DNA of 56,203 bases. Origin: Candidatus Omnitrophota bacterium. GTDB lineage: Bacteria; Omnitrophota; Gorgyraeia; Gygaellales; Profunditerraquicolaceae. How positions within the stretch are numbered: position 1 is the stretch's first letter; every line of letters begins with the position of its first letter. Location of the stretch: assembly GCA_030691865.1 (NCBI GenBank), contig JAUYDL010000054.1, positions 1 through 56,203 of the forward strand. The letters run 5' to 3'. Below are positions 1 to 9,003 of this stretch, in pieces. The notes under the pieces were generated by a model. The model saw nothing but the letters and a program-made list of their open reading frames with translations, was not told the DNA's origin and did not search any database. The position numbers were made by a program, and so were the translations under genes.

Positions 1-450
1 TTCACTTATCTTACCGGTGGGGTAACTGGTAATGCTACTAGAAATGAAGGTTGGGATCCGATGTTCTATAGCCAAAAACTAAATAACATCGTCTATGCCA
101 TTCTGCCTTTCAGCAATATGAAAGTATTAAATCTGAAAGCTAGCATGAAACCAGTAGAAGACGTTACTCTTTCTGCAGTATATGGTTATTATGATGTTGC
201 CCATAGACAAAATGCAGGAACAGTTATAACAAGTCCGAGTACCTATGATTACGGTTCTACCAGTACTTACAATAACTCATATACTGGTGAAAATCATCTT
301 GGAGATGCTTTGGATTTAACTGCTACTTATGACTACACTGAAGACGTGCAGTTTGCTTTAACCGGTGGTATGTTTAAGCCCGGAGATGGTTTGTCAACTA
401 ATTACGCTACTGCAACTCAGGTAATTGGTTCAATGAAAGTTATATTCTAA
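1..450 (+). CDS. Outer-membrane beta-barrel / porin-like protein, C-terminal part (5' end outside the window)
   Basis: Frame is open from base 1 (FTYLTGGVTGNATRNEGWDPMFYSQ...); alternating beta-strand pattern with C-terminal Phe (SMKVIF) typical of OMPs. Confidence 0.7.
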   Translation, partial: FTYLTGGVTGNATRNEGWDPMFYSQKLNNIVYAILPFSNMKVLNLKASMKPVEDVTLSAVYGYYDVAHRQNAGTVITSPSTYDYGSTSTYNNSYTGENHLGDALDLTATYDYTEDVQFALTGGMFKPGDGLSTNYATATQVIGSMKVIF

Positions 451-474
451 TACAGCTTATGTAGAAACACTCTA

Positions 475-511
475 AAACCCTCGGAGGAGAAATCCTCCGA
501 GGGTTTTTTAT
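475..511 (+). terminator. Rho-independent terminator
   Basis: CCCTCGGAGGA-gaaa-TCCTCCGAGGG followed by TTTTTT, directly after the porin-like CDS. Confidence 0.92.
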
Positions 512-527
512 TGCTTAATAATTTGTA

Positions 528-555
528 TTGACATACTACTTGGTGATGTTAAAAT
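528..555 (+). promoter_or_regulatory. Sigma70-like promoter of the LpoB-type operon
   Basis: TTGACA, 16-nt spacer, TAAAAT upstream of the CDS at 592. Confidence 0.6.
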
Positions 556-591
556 AATTCATTAATATTTTGGGAGATCATTATTAAAGTT

Positions 592-2043
592 ATGCCTTTT
601 AAAATAATTAAATTAACCGCTATTGTTTTTGCTATATCTTTAATTACCTTTCCTGTTTTTGCCGCACAAAGCAATAATCCCAATCCCGAAGAACCAAAAT
701 ACAGCCCAAAAAATCTGCAAGATAAAGACGCGATGCAGGCAGAAATGGATTTTTATGCCGGCAATGACCATGAGGCTGAGCTAATCTTTACGGGTCTAAT
801 AGCAAAAAAAGACCATGATATCGCGTTGTGGAACAATCAATTGGGTTCTTTATATTTGACGCAGGGCAAGTTTAAAGAAGCCAAAGACGCATTTATGGAG
901 GCCTATGTTTTAATGAATGATATTGCTGCCTTTAAAAACCTGGAATTAAACTCGGTGGGGCTAATTAGCTCTGAGATGACCAAAGGATATAAAGGCGATC
1001 CTTATGAGAAGGTGTTTAACTCTTTTTATGTCGGAATACTGCTTTATGCGGATAACGACCTGGAAAACGCGTTGGCGGCTTTTAAAAATGGTATTCTGTG
1101 CGATTCTGATGTTACAGGCAAACTTTATAAAAGCGATGTGGCATTAATGTATTTAATGGCCACGCGCCTGGAGTTACTGCAAAAAAATCAATCTATGGCC
1201 GATGATTTTTTTAAACAGGCCACTGAAGCCTTTTATCTTTCCCATCCCGATAATCGACTGTTGGTTTCTCAAAAACAGGGCTTATTAGATGATTTAGATA
1301 AAAAACAAAAAGAGCTGCTGGAGAAAGAAACTAAGGCAAATATTAAGCTAGAGCAAGTAATTAACACCCTCAAGGCTGAGATTGGCAAACTTGAGGCGGA
1401 TATTAAATTAGCCGGGGACAAGATAGAAGAAAATAACCGTAAGATCGCTATTAATAATTTAAAAGATTTCATTAATCCTGATAATAATACCTTAATCTGC
1501 GTTGAGACCGGCAGGGGCCCCCTTAAATATCAAATCGGCACCTATGGGGAAAAAACAATTTTTACTATCAAGCCGTACCCAGCTGTGGGTTTTAGCGTTA
1601 CAATTGATAATTTTACGCAAATTAAAGCGGAGAGCTTTCTTAAACATAATGATGTTTTTTATCAAGCCTCTACCCGCGGCGGAAGAGTTATGGATAGCAT
1701 GTTAAAAGGCAAGGCGGAATTTAAACAAACTACCGCGGATGTTTCAAACGTGCTTTCTACTATGTCACAGGCTTATGATCCTTATGGGGTATTTTCTCTT
1801 CTGAGCTTCGCTACAGGGGCAGTTAGTAATGCCACTAATCCTTATGCTGACGCTCGGCATTGGAGCCTGCTGCCTGCGGAGTTGCAAATAATTTCTTTGC
1901 GTTTGGCCCCCGGAACGCATCAGTTACAGATTAACGCCTATGATTCTACGGGCAAAACAATTGAAAGCTCCAAGATAAATGTCCAAATTACGAATAACTC
2001 TAACAATGTCATTTTTAAACGTTTTCGTGGAGTAGAATCTTAA
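592..2043 (+). CDS. TPR-containing exported protein, COG3014-like
   Basis: Signal peptide, TPR-like helices (AELIFTGLIAKKDHDIALWNNQLGSLYLTQGKFKEAKDAF), coiled coil; adjacent to LpoB- and YcfL-like genes. Confidence 0.65.
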   Translation: MPFKIIKLTAIVFAISLITFPVFAAQSNNPNPEEPKYSPKNLQDKDAMQAEMDFYAGNDHEAELIFTGLIAKKDHDIALWNNQLGSLYLTQGKFKEAKDAFMEAYVLMNDIAAFKNLELNSVGLISSEMTKGYKGDPYEKVFNSFYVGILLYADNDLENALAAFKNGILCDSDVTGKLYKSDVALMYLMATRLELLQKNQSMADDFFKQATEAFYLSHPDNRLLVSQKQGLLDDLDKKQKELLEKETKANIKLEQVINTLKAEIGKLEADIKLAGDKIEENNRKIAINNLKDFINPDNNTLICVETGRGPLKYQIGTYGEKTIFTIKPYPAVGFSVTIDNFTQIKAESFLKHNDVFYQASTRGGRVMDSMLKGKAEFKQTTADVSNVLSTMSQAYDPYGVFSLLSFATGAVSNATNPYADARHWSLLPAELQIISLRLAPGTHQLQINAYDSTGKTIESSKINVQITNNSNNVIFKRFRGVES

Positions 2044-2044
2044 A

Positions 2045-2611
2045 ATGAAAAATTTACTTTTTATAATATTTTTGACATTTTCGCTTTCTGGATGTGTTAG
2101 TGTAAATCCTTATGTTTTAACCAAAGGGCAAACTTCGCTTGATTTAACCAATAATCGCGGGGTGGCCTTGTTTACTTTAAAAGCGGATAATTCGGGAGGC
2201 GGGCGCCTTTTTTTATCAAGTTTTATGGCGCGTGAAGTTAATCAGTATAAACTTTATAATACTTTAGGAGTATTTTCTCTACCGCTCGGCTCAGAAAACT
2301 ATTCTGCGACTGATAATTTATATTTTTGTTCAGTAGTCCTAAGCAGCGGAATCTACCGTCTTGATTCGTTTAATGGAATGGTTAATCCATTTTTTGCTAT
2401 GCCAGCCGCGCTTAAAATTGGTAAGATTTTTGATATTTATCCTAATAAAATAAACTATCTTGGCCGTTTAAATTTTAGTAACTTAGATACTAAGTCAGTT
2501 TTTACATCCTTAAGCAAGATAGAGGATACCTCTGAGCAAGATATATTAAAATTTAAAGAAATCTTTCCGATATTAAAAGATAGGCAAATTAGCAAGGATT
2601 CATTTTATTAG
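2045..2611 (+). CDS. Putative lipoprotein
   Basis: Signal peptide with lipobox LSGC. Confidence 0.6.
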   Translation: MKNLLFIIFLTFSLSGCVSVNPYVLTKGQTSLDLTNNRGVALFTLKADNSGGGRLFLSSFMAREVNQYKLYNTLGVFSLPLGSENYSATDNLYFCSVVLSSGIYRLDSFNGMVNPFFAMPAALKIGKIFDIYPNKINYLGRLNFSNLDTKSVFTSLSKIEDTSEQDILKFKEIFPILKDRQISKDSFY

Positions 2612-2623
2612 AGAGGAGTAGTA

Positions 2624-3214
2624 ATGAAAAATCTCATATTTATTTGTATGTTTTGTTTATGTTTAGCTGGATGCGCTACAGTAGAAACTTCTTATACTAA
2701 GACTGTGCCTTTAGATGAGGATGATGGGCTGGGAGGAACAGGAATAGAAGCCACAGATATCCGTACTGTTTCCAGGAAAATGGCAGAATCAATTTTGAAC
2801 GTCCCGCAAATAATGAATGCCCAGGGGTCGCCAATAATCGCGCTGCTTCCAGTAAAAAATTCAACACGTTTTATAATTAATAAGGATATCTTTACTAAAA
2901 AAATCCGCATTCAGCTTAACCAGAACGCTCAGGGTAAAATGACATTTCTTGCCCGTGACCGCATTGATGATATTTTAAAAGAAAGGCAGTCTAAGCGTGA
3001 TGGATTAGTCGGTTCAAGCAAGAGCGGGGATTTAAAGGGAGTGGATTTTTATTTGACCGGCGAGTTGATGGGGTTAAGTAAGGCCAACCAGGGAGACAGG
3101 TCAGATTATATCTCGATGTCCTTTCAGCTGATTGACGCGGAGACATCAGAAATTATTTGGGAAAATGAATACGAAGTTAAACGCGTGGGTACATCCGGGG
3201 TTGTTTATCAATAA
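2624..3214 (+). CDS. lpoB: Penicillin-binding protein activator LpoB-like lipoprotein
   Basis: Lipobox LAGC; ESILNVPQIMNAQGSPIIALLPVKNSTRFIINKDIF...LTGELMGL...YISMSFQLIDAETSEIIWENEYEVKR resembles LpoB. Confidence 0.8.
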   Translation: MKNLIFICMFCLCLAGCATVETSYTKTVPLDEDDGLGGTGIEATDIRTVSRKMAESILNVPQIMNAQGSPIIALLPVKNSTRFIINKDIFTKKIRIQLNQNAQGKMTFLARDRIDDILKERQSKRDGLVGSSKSGDLKGVDFYLTGELMGLSKANQGDRSDYISMSFQLIDAETSEIIWENEYEVKRVGTSGVVYQ

Positions 3215-3224
3215 TACTTATCAA

Positions 3225-3276
3225 GACACCCGGCGCTGATTGGAATTGCGCCGGTGTTGTCCTAGTGGACAAGGAG
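3225..3276 (+). repeat. Tandem-hairpin intercistronic element, copy a (lpoB-ycfL)
   Basis: GACACCCGGCGC-TGATTGGAATT-GCGCCGGTG then TTGTCC-TAGT-GGACAA then GGAG. Confidence 0.85.
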
Positions 3277-3285
3277 ATAACTAAT

Positions 3286-3693
3286 ATGCGTAAAAAAATA
3301 TTATTTTTGTTTTTAGCGGTTATGCTTGCCGGTTGCGCGGGGGTTCCGGCTAAGGGAATTAAGCCGATAAAAGAGTCTCAACTTTATGAAGAAACGGAGA
3401 CCTTTGTCTATCTGAGCAAGGGAATGAATAAGCGGCTTCTCTTGTCAGATCAGTTAGTATCGGCAACTGAAGATGGGCGGCTGGTGGTAAAGGCTAAATT
3501 ATTTAATAAGTTATCTGAAAATTTGCGAGTGCAGTTTCAAACTATATTTAAAGATAAAGACGGCTATCCTACCGGGGACCAAACGAATTGGGAGCTGGTG
3601 GTTATTCCGCACAATGCCTATTATTATTATGAGGTTAAGGCAATGAATACTCAGGCGGCCAAGTATGTTACGCGTTGCCGCTATGCTGAATAG
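3286..3693 (+). CDS. YcfL-like (DUF1425) lipoprotein
   Basis: MRKKILFLFLAVMLAGCAG lipobox; beta-rich C-terminus; follows LpoB as in known ycfL/lpoB neighbourhoods. Start moved from 3265 to 3286. Confidence 0.7.
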   Translation: MRKKILFLFLAVMLAGCAGVPAKGIKPIKESQLYEETETFVYLSKGMNKRLLLSDQLVSATEDGRLVVKAKLFNKLSENLRVQFQTIFKDKDGYPTGDQTNWELVVIPHNAYYYYEVKAMNTQAAKYVTRCRYAE

Positions 3694-3792
3694 ACACCCC
3701 GCGCTAAGTAGGCACCCGGCGCTTATTAGAATTGCGCCGGTATCCGCCACGTGGCGGAGAATTGCGCGGGTGTTGTCTAGGTAAACAAGGAG
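3692..3792 (+). repeat. Tandem-hairpin intercistronic element, copy b, nested double copy
   Basis: Outer TAGACACCCCGCGC...GCGCGGGTGTTGTCTAGGTAAACAAGGAG containing an inner GGCACCCGGCGCTTATTAGAATTGCGCCGGTATCCGCCACGTGGCGGA. Confidence 0.85.
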
Positions 3793-3800
3793 AGGTGGTT

Positions 3801-5426
3801 ATGATTATAAAAATTTTTATTTTTTTGTTAAGTTTTAGTTTTTTGGCCTTAAATAGTTTTAATGCCTTCGCGCAAGATCAGGCAAAGAAAATCTATACTT
3901 ACGAACAAAGCAGTATTAGTGGCAATGTCATTGAAAAAGACTTAAAAATTAAAGCCGCGGTTTTTGTATCAGAAAATAACTTAAAATTTAAAGATAGCCT
4001 GTTTAATCCTCCAGTTGATGAGCTTTTAGAAACAAAAATAATTTCTGTTGATAAGGCTGATATTAAGATCGATAACAGTCAGAAACCGCCGCAAAAAAAA
4101 GCAGACGCACAGTTAATTACCGGACTCCTGACCAATGCTTTGCGTGAAAGCGGAAAATTCGCTATTATTGAACGGCAGGATATTAATGCTATTTTACGGG
4201 AGGCGGAGTTTAGTAATTCTAAATGGGTTAATTCTGAACAGGCAAATAAAATAGGTAATATTTATGGGGTTAAATATATTGTCATTGCAAATTTACTTAA
4301 GAGCGAGGCAGGAGAAAGAGTTGCTGCCAACAATTACGTTTTAGCTTTGCGCCTGTGCGAAGTGGAAACCGGGAATATATCCGCTACAGGACAGGGTGAT
4401 GGCATAACAATAAAGGATGTTGTTGTCAATGCCGTGAAAAACTTTTCTTCCAAGATTAACAGCCAGCCCTGGATTACGCGTATTATTAAGATGGAAGAAG
4501 GTTTTGTGTATCTTGGCGCAGGTAGCGATGAGGGGTTAAAAAACAAGGATGTATTGGAAGTTTACAAGGTAAAAAACAAGATTATTGATCCGGTAACTGG
4601 CAAAGTTTTAGGCACAGATAAGGCCAAAGTAGGCAGCCTTGAGATTGTTGAAATTTTAAGCTCTGATTTGTCAAAAGCCAAGGTTTTGGAGTCTTCAGAA
4701 CCGATTACCGCGGATTTTATCGTACAAGCAGGCATTACGAGTAAAGCCGGAAACGATCTAATGTCAAGATGGAAGAATATTTATGGTGAGACCTCTTCGG
4801 ATAAGCCTAAAACTGAAGTATCTGAGAGTTCCGTTTCTGCTTCTGATAGTTCTGCGACAAATATGAGTATGTCAATTGAAGGGTTAGTGCAAATTGCCAG
4901 TCCCTCAATAGTTATGATTACTACTGTCAGTAACAGTGGCGGTGCTTTGGGCAGCGGTTTTCTTATCAGTTCCGATGGAACCATTGTTACCAATTACCAT
5001 GTTATTAAGGGTGCGGAAGGCTTGGGCGTAAAATTTGCGCAGGATAAAGAGTTAATTACCAATGTAAGCGTAATAAAGACTGATGCTGTGCGCGATATAG
5101 CTTTGATTAAAGTTAATACACCGGTAAATGCTACTCCTTTGCCTCTGGGTGATTCGGAACAAATAGCTGTAGGCGAGCGCGTGGTTGCTATTGGTAATCC
5201 AAAAGGGCTGGCGAACACAGTATCGGATGGATTAATCAGCGCGGTGCGCGATTCCGGCGGCGTAAAGCAAATTCAGATTAGCGTTCCTATTTCGCACGGC
5301 TCAAGCGGAGGAGCATTAATCAATATGCGCGGTGAAGTCATTGGAATTACTTCATCCGGTTATGATGAGGCGCAAAATTTAAATTTTGCTATACCTATAA
5401 ATTACGTTAAAGAGTATCTGCAATAG
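3801..5426 (+). CDS. CsgG-like domain fused to a trypsin-like serine protease domain, exported
   Basis: Signal peptide MIIKIFIFLLSFSFLALNSFNAFAQ; CsgG-like region (LLTNALRESGKFAIIERQDINAILREAEF...YIVIANLLK); HtrA-like triad motifs TNYHV, RDIALIKV, GSSGGAL. Confidence 0.85.
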   Translation: MIIKIFIFLLSFSFLALNSFNAFAQDQAKKIYTYEQSSISGNVIEKDLKIKAAVFVSENNLKFKDSLFNPPVDELLETKIISVDKADIKIDNSQKPPQKKADAQLITGLLTNALRESGKFAIIERQDINAILREAEFSNSKWVNSEQANKIGNIYGVKYIVIANLLKSEAGERVAANNYVLALRLCEVETGNISATGQGDGITIKDVVVNAVKNFSSKINSQPWITRIIKMEEGFVYLGAGSDEGLKNKDVLEVYKVKNKIIDPVTGKVLGTDKAKVGSLEIVEILSSDLSKAKVLESSEPITADFIVQAGITSKAGNDLMSRWKNIYGETSSDKPKTEVSESSVSASDSSATNMSMSIEGLVQIASPSIVMITTVSNSGGALGSGFLISSDGTIVTNYHVIKGAEGLGVKFAQDKELITNVSVIKTDAVRDIALIKVNTPVNATPLPLGDSEQIAVGERVVAIGNPKGLANTVSDGLISAVRDSGGVKQIQISVPISHGSSGGALINMRGEVIGITSSGYDEAQNLNFAIPINYVKEYLQ

Positions 5427-5442
5427 GATTTGTATTAACATC

Positions 5443-5538
5443 ATCCTGAGGCACATTCGCTTCGCTCAGTGTAAACTCCGCTGAAGGATCTCGTTTTTAG
5501 ATTCTTCGTTTCGCCCTTCGGGCTCCACTCAGAATGAC
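5443..5538. repeat. Imperfect inverted repeat (CATCCTGAG...CTCAGAATGACG)
   Basis: TCATCCTGAGGCACATTCGCTTCGCTCAG...GAAGGATCT...AGATTCTTCG...CTCAGAATGACGC. Confidence 0.7.
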
Positions 5539-5559
5539 GCATTCTAATTACTTTTATTT

Positions 5560-7104
5560 ATGCTAAATCTTGCCATTATCTACCATATGCACCAGCCGTA
5601 TTACAAGAACCTCATCACTGGGGAGAGTGTCCTTCCCTGGGTAAGGCTGCATGGGGTCAAAGATTATCTGGATATGGTGCTCATCCTAGAGAAATTCCCC
5701 AAAATGAAGCTGACTTTCAATGTCGTGCCGTCATTATTCGAACAAATTGAAGATTATAATAACACCGGGCTAAAGGATAAATACCTGCAGCTATCTAGAA
5801 AACCAGCTGAGCAGCTAACCAAAACCGATAAAGAATTTATCCTGCAGAATTTCTTCTCTATCAATAAGGATAAGGTCATTGCTTTTTCTCCGCGCTACTA
5901 CCAGCTGTATTTTAAGAAACAATCCGGCCAGGAATTTAATCTCGCCGATTACCTTGACCTGCAGGTCTGCTTTAATCTTTACTGGATTGATCCGTCTTTT
6001 AGGAAGAATATCCCGGAATTAAAGAAGGTAGTGGACAAAGAAAGATTTTTTACTGAGGAGGATAAACAAATCGTTTTAAGCCAGCAGCTGGAAATTTTAA
6101 AAGGAATAATTCCGGCCTATAAACTAGCGCAAAATAATCAACAGGTTGAAATCAGCGTAACGCCTTACTATCATCCGATCTTACCCTTACTTTATGATAC
6201 CAATATCGCCAAAAAGGCAAATAAAAAAACTGTCCTACCTAAAGAAGGGTTTAATTATCCCCTGGATGCCAAATATCAGATTGATAGCGCAATAGAATTT
6301 TATAAGCAAAGATTTAATAATGCGCCACTGGGCATGTGGCCATCTGAAGAGGGGGTAAGCGAACATATCTTGCCTTATATTATTGAATCCGGAATAAAAT
6401 GGATTGTCACTGATGAAGCAATTTTATTTAAATCTTTAAAACTAAAAAAACGCGACACCAAACTACTTTACCAGCCGCACCTCTTAAAAAGAAAAGAGGG
6501 CCAGCTGAATATTGTTTTTCGCGATCGCAATCTTTCAGACTTGATTAGCTTTGTTTACCATAAGATGAAAGAGGTGGATGCGGTAAATAATTTTATGACG
6601 CACTTAGAAAATATCAACAAAACCTTTAAGGGTAAAGATATTTTAGTCACCATTGCCTTAGATGGAGAGAACGCCTGGGAGTTTTATCGCAATGACGGAC
6701 ATGATTTTCTGGAATTATTCTATCAGCGCATTAGTCAGTCAGATTTTGTAAAAACTACTACGGTAAGTGAGTATTTAAAACTTAACCCGGCCAAATCAGA
6801 AATAAAACGTTTGAGCGCAGGCTCCTGGATTTACGGACAATTCGGAAAATGGATTGGTAACTGCCATAAAGTAAAAGCCTGGGAATGGCTGGCGCAGGCG
6901 CGCAAAGCAATTGGCGAAACTAAAAACCCTCCTGACTTGGCCTGGAAACAAATGTACATTTTAGAGGGCAGTGATTGGTTCTGGTGGGCAGGGGAAGACC
7001 CGGATGGTTCATTTGACCGCTTGTTTAGACTGCATTTAACTAACTTTTATCAGCTAATTAAACAAGAGCCTCCGGCATATCTTGCTAAGCCCTTAACCCC
7101 CTAG
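5560..7104 (+). CDS. Glycoside hydrolase family 57 (alpha-amylase/alpha-mannosidase-like)
   Basis: LNLAIIYHMHQPYYKN; MKLTFNVVPSLFEQIEDY; MWPSEEGVSEHILPYIIESGIKWIVTDEAIL; LDGENAWEFY. Confidence 0.93.
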   Translation: MLNLAIIYHMHQPYYKNLITGESVLPWVRLHGVKDYLDMVLILEKFPKMKLTFNVVPSLFEQIEDYNNTGLKDKYLQLSRKPAEQLTKTDKEFILQNFFSINKDKVIAFSPRYYQLYFKKQSGQEFNLADYLDLQVCFNLYWIDPSFRKNIPELKKVVDKERFFTEEDKQIVLSQQLEILKGIIPAYKLAQNNQQVEISVTPYYHPILPLLYDTNIAKKANKKTVLPKEGFNYPLDAKYQIDSAIEFYKQRFNNAPLGMWPSEEGVSEHILPYIIESGIKWIVTDEAILFKSLKLKKRDTKLLYQPHLLKRKEGQLNIVFRDRNLSDLISFVYHKMKEVDAVNNFMTHLENINKTFKGKDILVTIALDGENAWEFYRNDGHDFLELFYQRISQSDFVKTTTVSEYLKLNPAKSEIKRLSAGSWIYGQFGKWIGNCHKVKAWEWLAQARKAIGETKNPPDLAWKQMYILEGSDWFWWAGEDPDGSFDRLFRLHLTNFYQLIKQEPPAYLAKPLTP

Positions 7105-7207
7105 CATCGTTGCCAAGACACAACCTCTTGTATCTGGTCGCTGTGATGACACAAACTATGGTATTTTGTCATTGCCAGGCCCCAAAAACTTCAGGCCTCT
7201 TAAACCC

Positions 7208-7238
7208 TTGACATCGATAGGGTTTTATGCTATATAAT
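7208..7238 (+). promoter_or_regulatory. Sigma70-like promoter
   Basis: TTGACA ... TATATAAT with 17-19 nt spacing. Confidence 0.75.
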
Positions 7239-7316
7239 ATTCAGTTGAGACCTGTAACTTTTTAATAGGTAAGACAGGTTAATAAATAAGAATTATGCAA
7301 CAGCAGAAGGTACGTA

Positions 7317-7889
7317 GTGAATAAGAAAGAAATTTACGAGCATCTGGCGAATATTTATCTGGATGCCTCTTTTAAATCTTCAAAGAAAAGAAGCAAAATA
7401 AGATCTTATCCTCAAGCGGTGCAAGGCCTGATGCTCGTTGGCGCCATACTGGTTTTAGGATTAGGCAGCTTTGCTACTTATTCCCATCTCCATAACCGTA
7501 ATCAACCCGGACAGATTGCCTTATTTTTATATCAGGATACGGTAAAAATTAATTTTAATTTTGACGCGGCCACAAAAGAAATTTTTTTCTTAAACCTCAA
7601 ACAGTTAAATTTGTCCAACTATAAAACTTTGGCTTTTACGGTAAGGAAAACTAACCCTAAAGATATAATTTCATTGCGCGTAGAGTTTACTAACCGCTTT
7701 AACGAAAGATCCGAAATTTACATCAAAGATATCTCCAATAAATGGATCGACCATAAAATAAATCTGAGCCGTTTCGGCCGGATGGAATACTGGACCCAAA
7801 TGAAAGAATTAGCTTTTAGTATTGAGAAGTGGAATGCCAGGGAGAAATCAGGAATTGTTTATCTGGATAATATAAGAATTTTAAAATAG
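7317..7889 (+). CDS. Membrane-anchored protein with a CBM11/CIA30-like beta-sandwich domain
   Basis: One TM segment (AVQGLMLVGAILVLGLGSFATY); C-terminal YKTLAFTVRK...LRVEFTNRFNERSEIYIKDI...WIDHKINLSRF...MKELAFSIEKW...GIVYLDNIRIL; GTG start. Confidence 0.55.
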   Translation: MNKKEIYEHLANIYLDASFKSSKKRSKIRSYPQAVQGLMLVGAILVLGLGSFATYSHLHNRNQPGQIALFLYQDTVKINFNFDAATKEIFFLNLKQLNLSNYKTLAFTVRKTNPKDIISLRVEFTNRFNERSEIYIKDISNKWIDHKINLSRFGRMEYWTQMKELAFSIEKWNAREKSGIVYLDNIRILK

Positions 7890-7902
7890 GAGGAGAACCT
7901 AA

Positions 7903-8997
7903 ATGCGCATTATAACCATCTCTAATCAAAAGGGCGGCTGCGGTAAAACCACAACAAGCATAAATTTAGCAGCGGCACTGGCAACTAATAACCGCAAGGT
8001 TCTGCTTATTGATCTTGACCCGCAGGCGCATGCCACCAGCGGCTTGGACATAAAAGCGGATTTGAGCATTTATAACGTCCTCTCTAAAATTACCAATAAA
8101 AAATGTAAACTTGAAGAAATTATTCAGAATCTTGGCGAGAATTTTGATATCGCGCCTTCCAGTATTGTTTTAAGCACACTGGAGCAGGAATTAAGCGGAG
8201 AGATTGGCAGGGAGTCCCGGCTCTGTGAAACTCTGGAAAATTTTAAAAACAATTACGACTATATTTTAATTGACTGTCCGCCAAATTTAGGAATCCTTAC
8301 CATTAACGCCATCCGGGCAGCTAATGAGATAATTATTCCGGTAGAGGCCAGCAGATTTTCCTTAGAAGGGGTAAGCCAACTCACCAGCATTATTAATTTG
8401 ATAGCGGAAAGATTAAATCATTGCGTGGAGTTCCGGATTCTGGTGGCTAACTTTGATTCCCGCCTCCAGCATTCATTTATCATGCTGGAAAAGATCAAAA
8501 ACGATTATAGAAATAAAATGTTTTCCAATATTATCCATGTAAATGTTAAATTAAAAGAAGCGCAGAACGCCGGCCTGCACATTCTGGTTTATGATAAATA
8601 CTGCCGCGGAGCAAAAGATTATTTCTCTCTTTCGCGGGAAATTATCACTCAGGAAAATACACCGGAACCCAGCCAGGCAGTAGAAAAAACTTTCCAGAAA
8701 CGCATGAAAGAAATTCTCAAGGAAGAGCTGCCCGGGTTAAATGAAGTTGTGCTTAGCGTTAAGGCCCCGGATGCCAAAGAAGTTTATCTGGCCGGAGAAT
8801 TCAACAACTGGAAACTCGATGAAAACAGCCGCATGGAACAAACTAACGGATGCTGGACTAAGCGCTTGAACTTAAACAATGGTAAATACCGTTACCGTTT
8901 TGTCATTGATGGAAACTGGTCTGAAGATCCGGCTAACCCGTTAACCCAATTAAATACTTACGGCACCTTGGATTCTTTACTGGAAGTTAACAAATAA
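7903..8997 (+). CDS. ParA/Soj-family ATPase fused to C-terminal CBM48/AMPK glycogen-binding domain
   Basis: Deviant Walker A SNQKGGCGKTTTSINLAAAL, LIDLDPQAHATSGL, LIDCPPNLGILTINAI; C-terminal VYLAGEFNNWKLDENSRM...WTKRLNLNNGKYRYRFVIDGNWSEDPAN. Confidence 0.93.
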   Translation: MRIITISNQKGGCGKTTTSINLAAALATNNRKVLLIDLDPQAHATSGLDIKADLSIYNVLSKITNKKCKLEEIIQNLGENFDIAPSSIVLSTLEQELSGEIGRESRLCETLENFKNNYDYILIDCPPNLGILTINAIRAANEIIIPVEASRFSLEGVSQLTSIINLIAERLNHCVEFRILVANFDSRLQHSFIMLEKIKNDYRNKMFSNIIHVNVKLKEAQNAGLHILVYDKYCRGAKDYFSLSREIITQENTPEPSQAVEKTFQKRMKEILKEELPGLNEVVLSVKAPDAKEVYLAGEFNNWKLDENSRMEQTNGCWTKRLNLNNGKYRYRFVIDGNWSEDPANPLTQLNTYGTLDSLLEVNK

Positions 8998-9003
8998 ATA
9001 CCT

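Noticed and set aside
3732-3800. Upstream start of the CsgG-protease ORF (MRRYPPRGGELRGCCLGKQGEVV)
   Set aside because: This stretch is the hairpin repeat translated; the signal peptide begins at 3801 behind GGAG.
7109-7200. Possible small RNA between GH57 and the ParA operon
   Set aside because: Weak imperfect hairpins (e.g. ATGACACAAA...TTTTGTCAT) without a promoter/terminator pair; not enough support.
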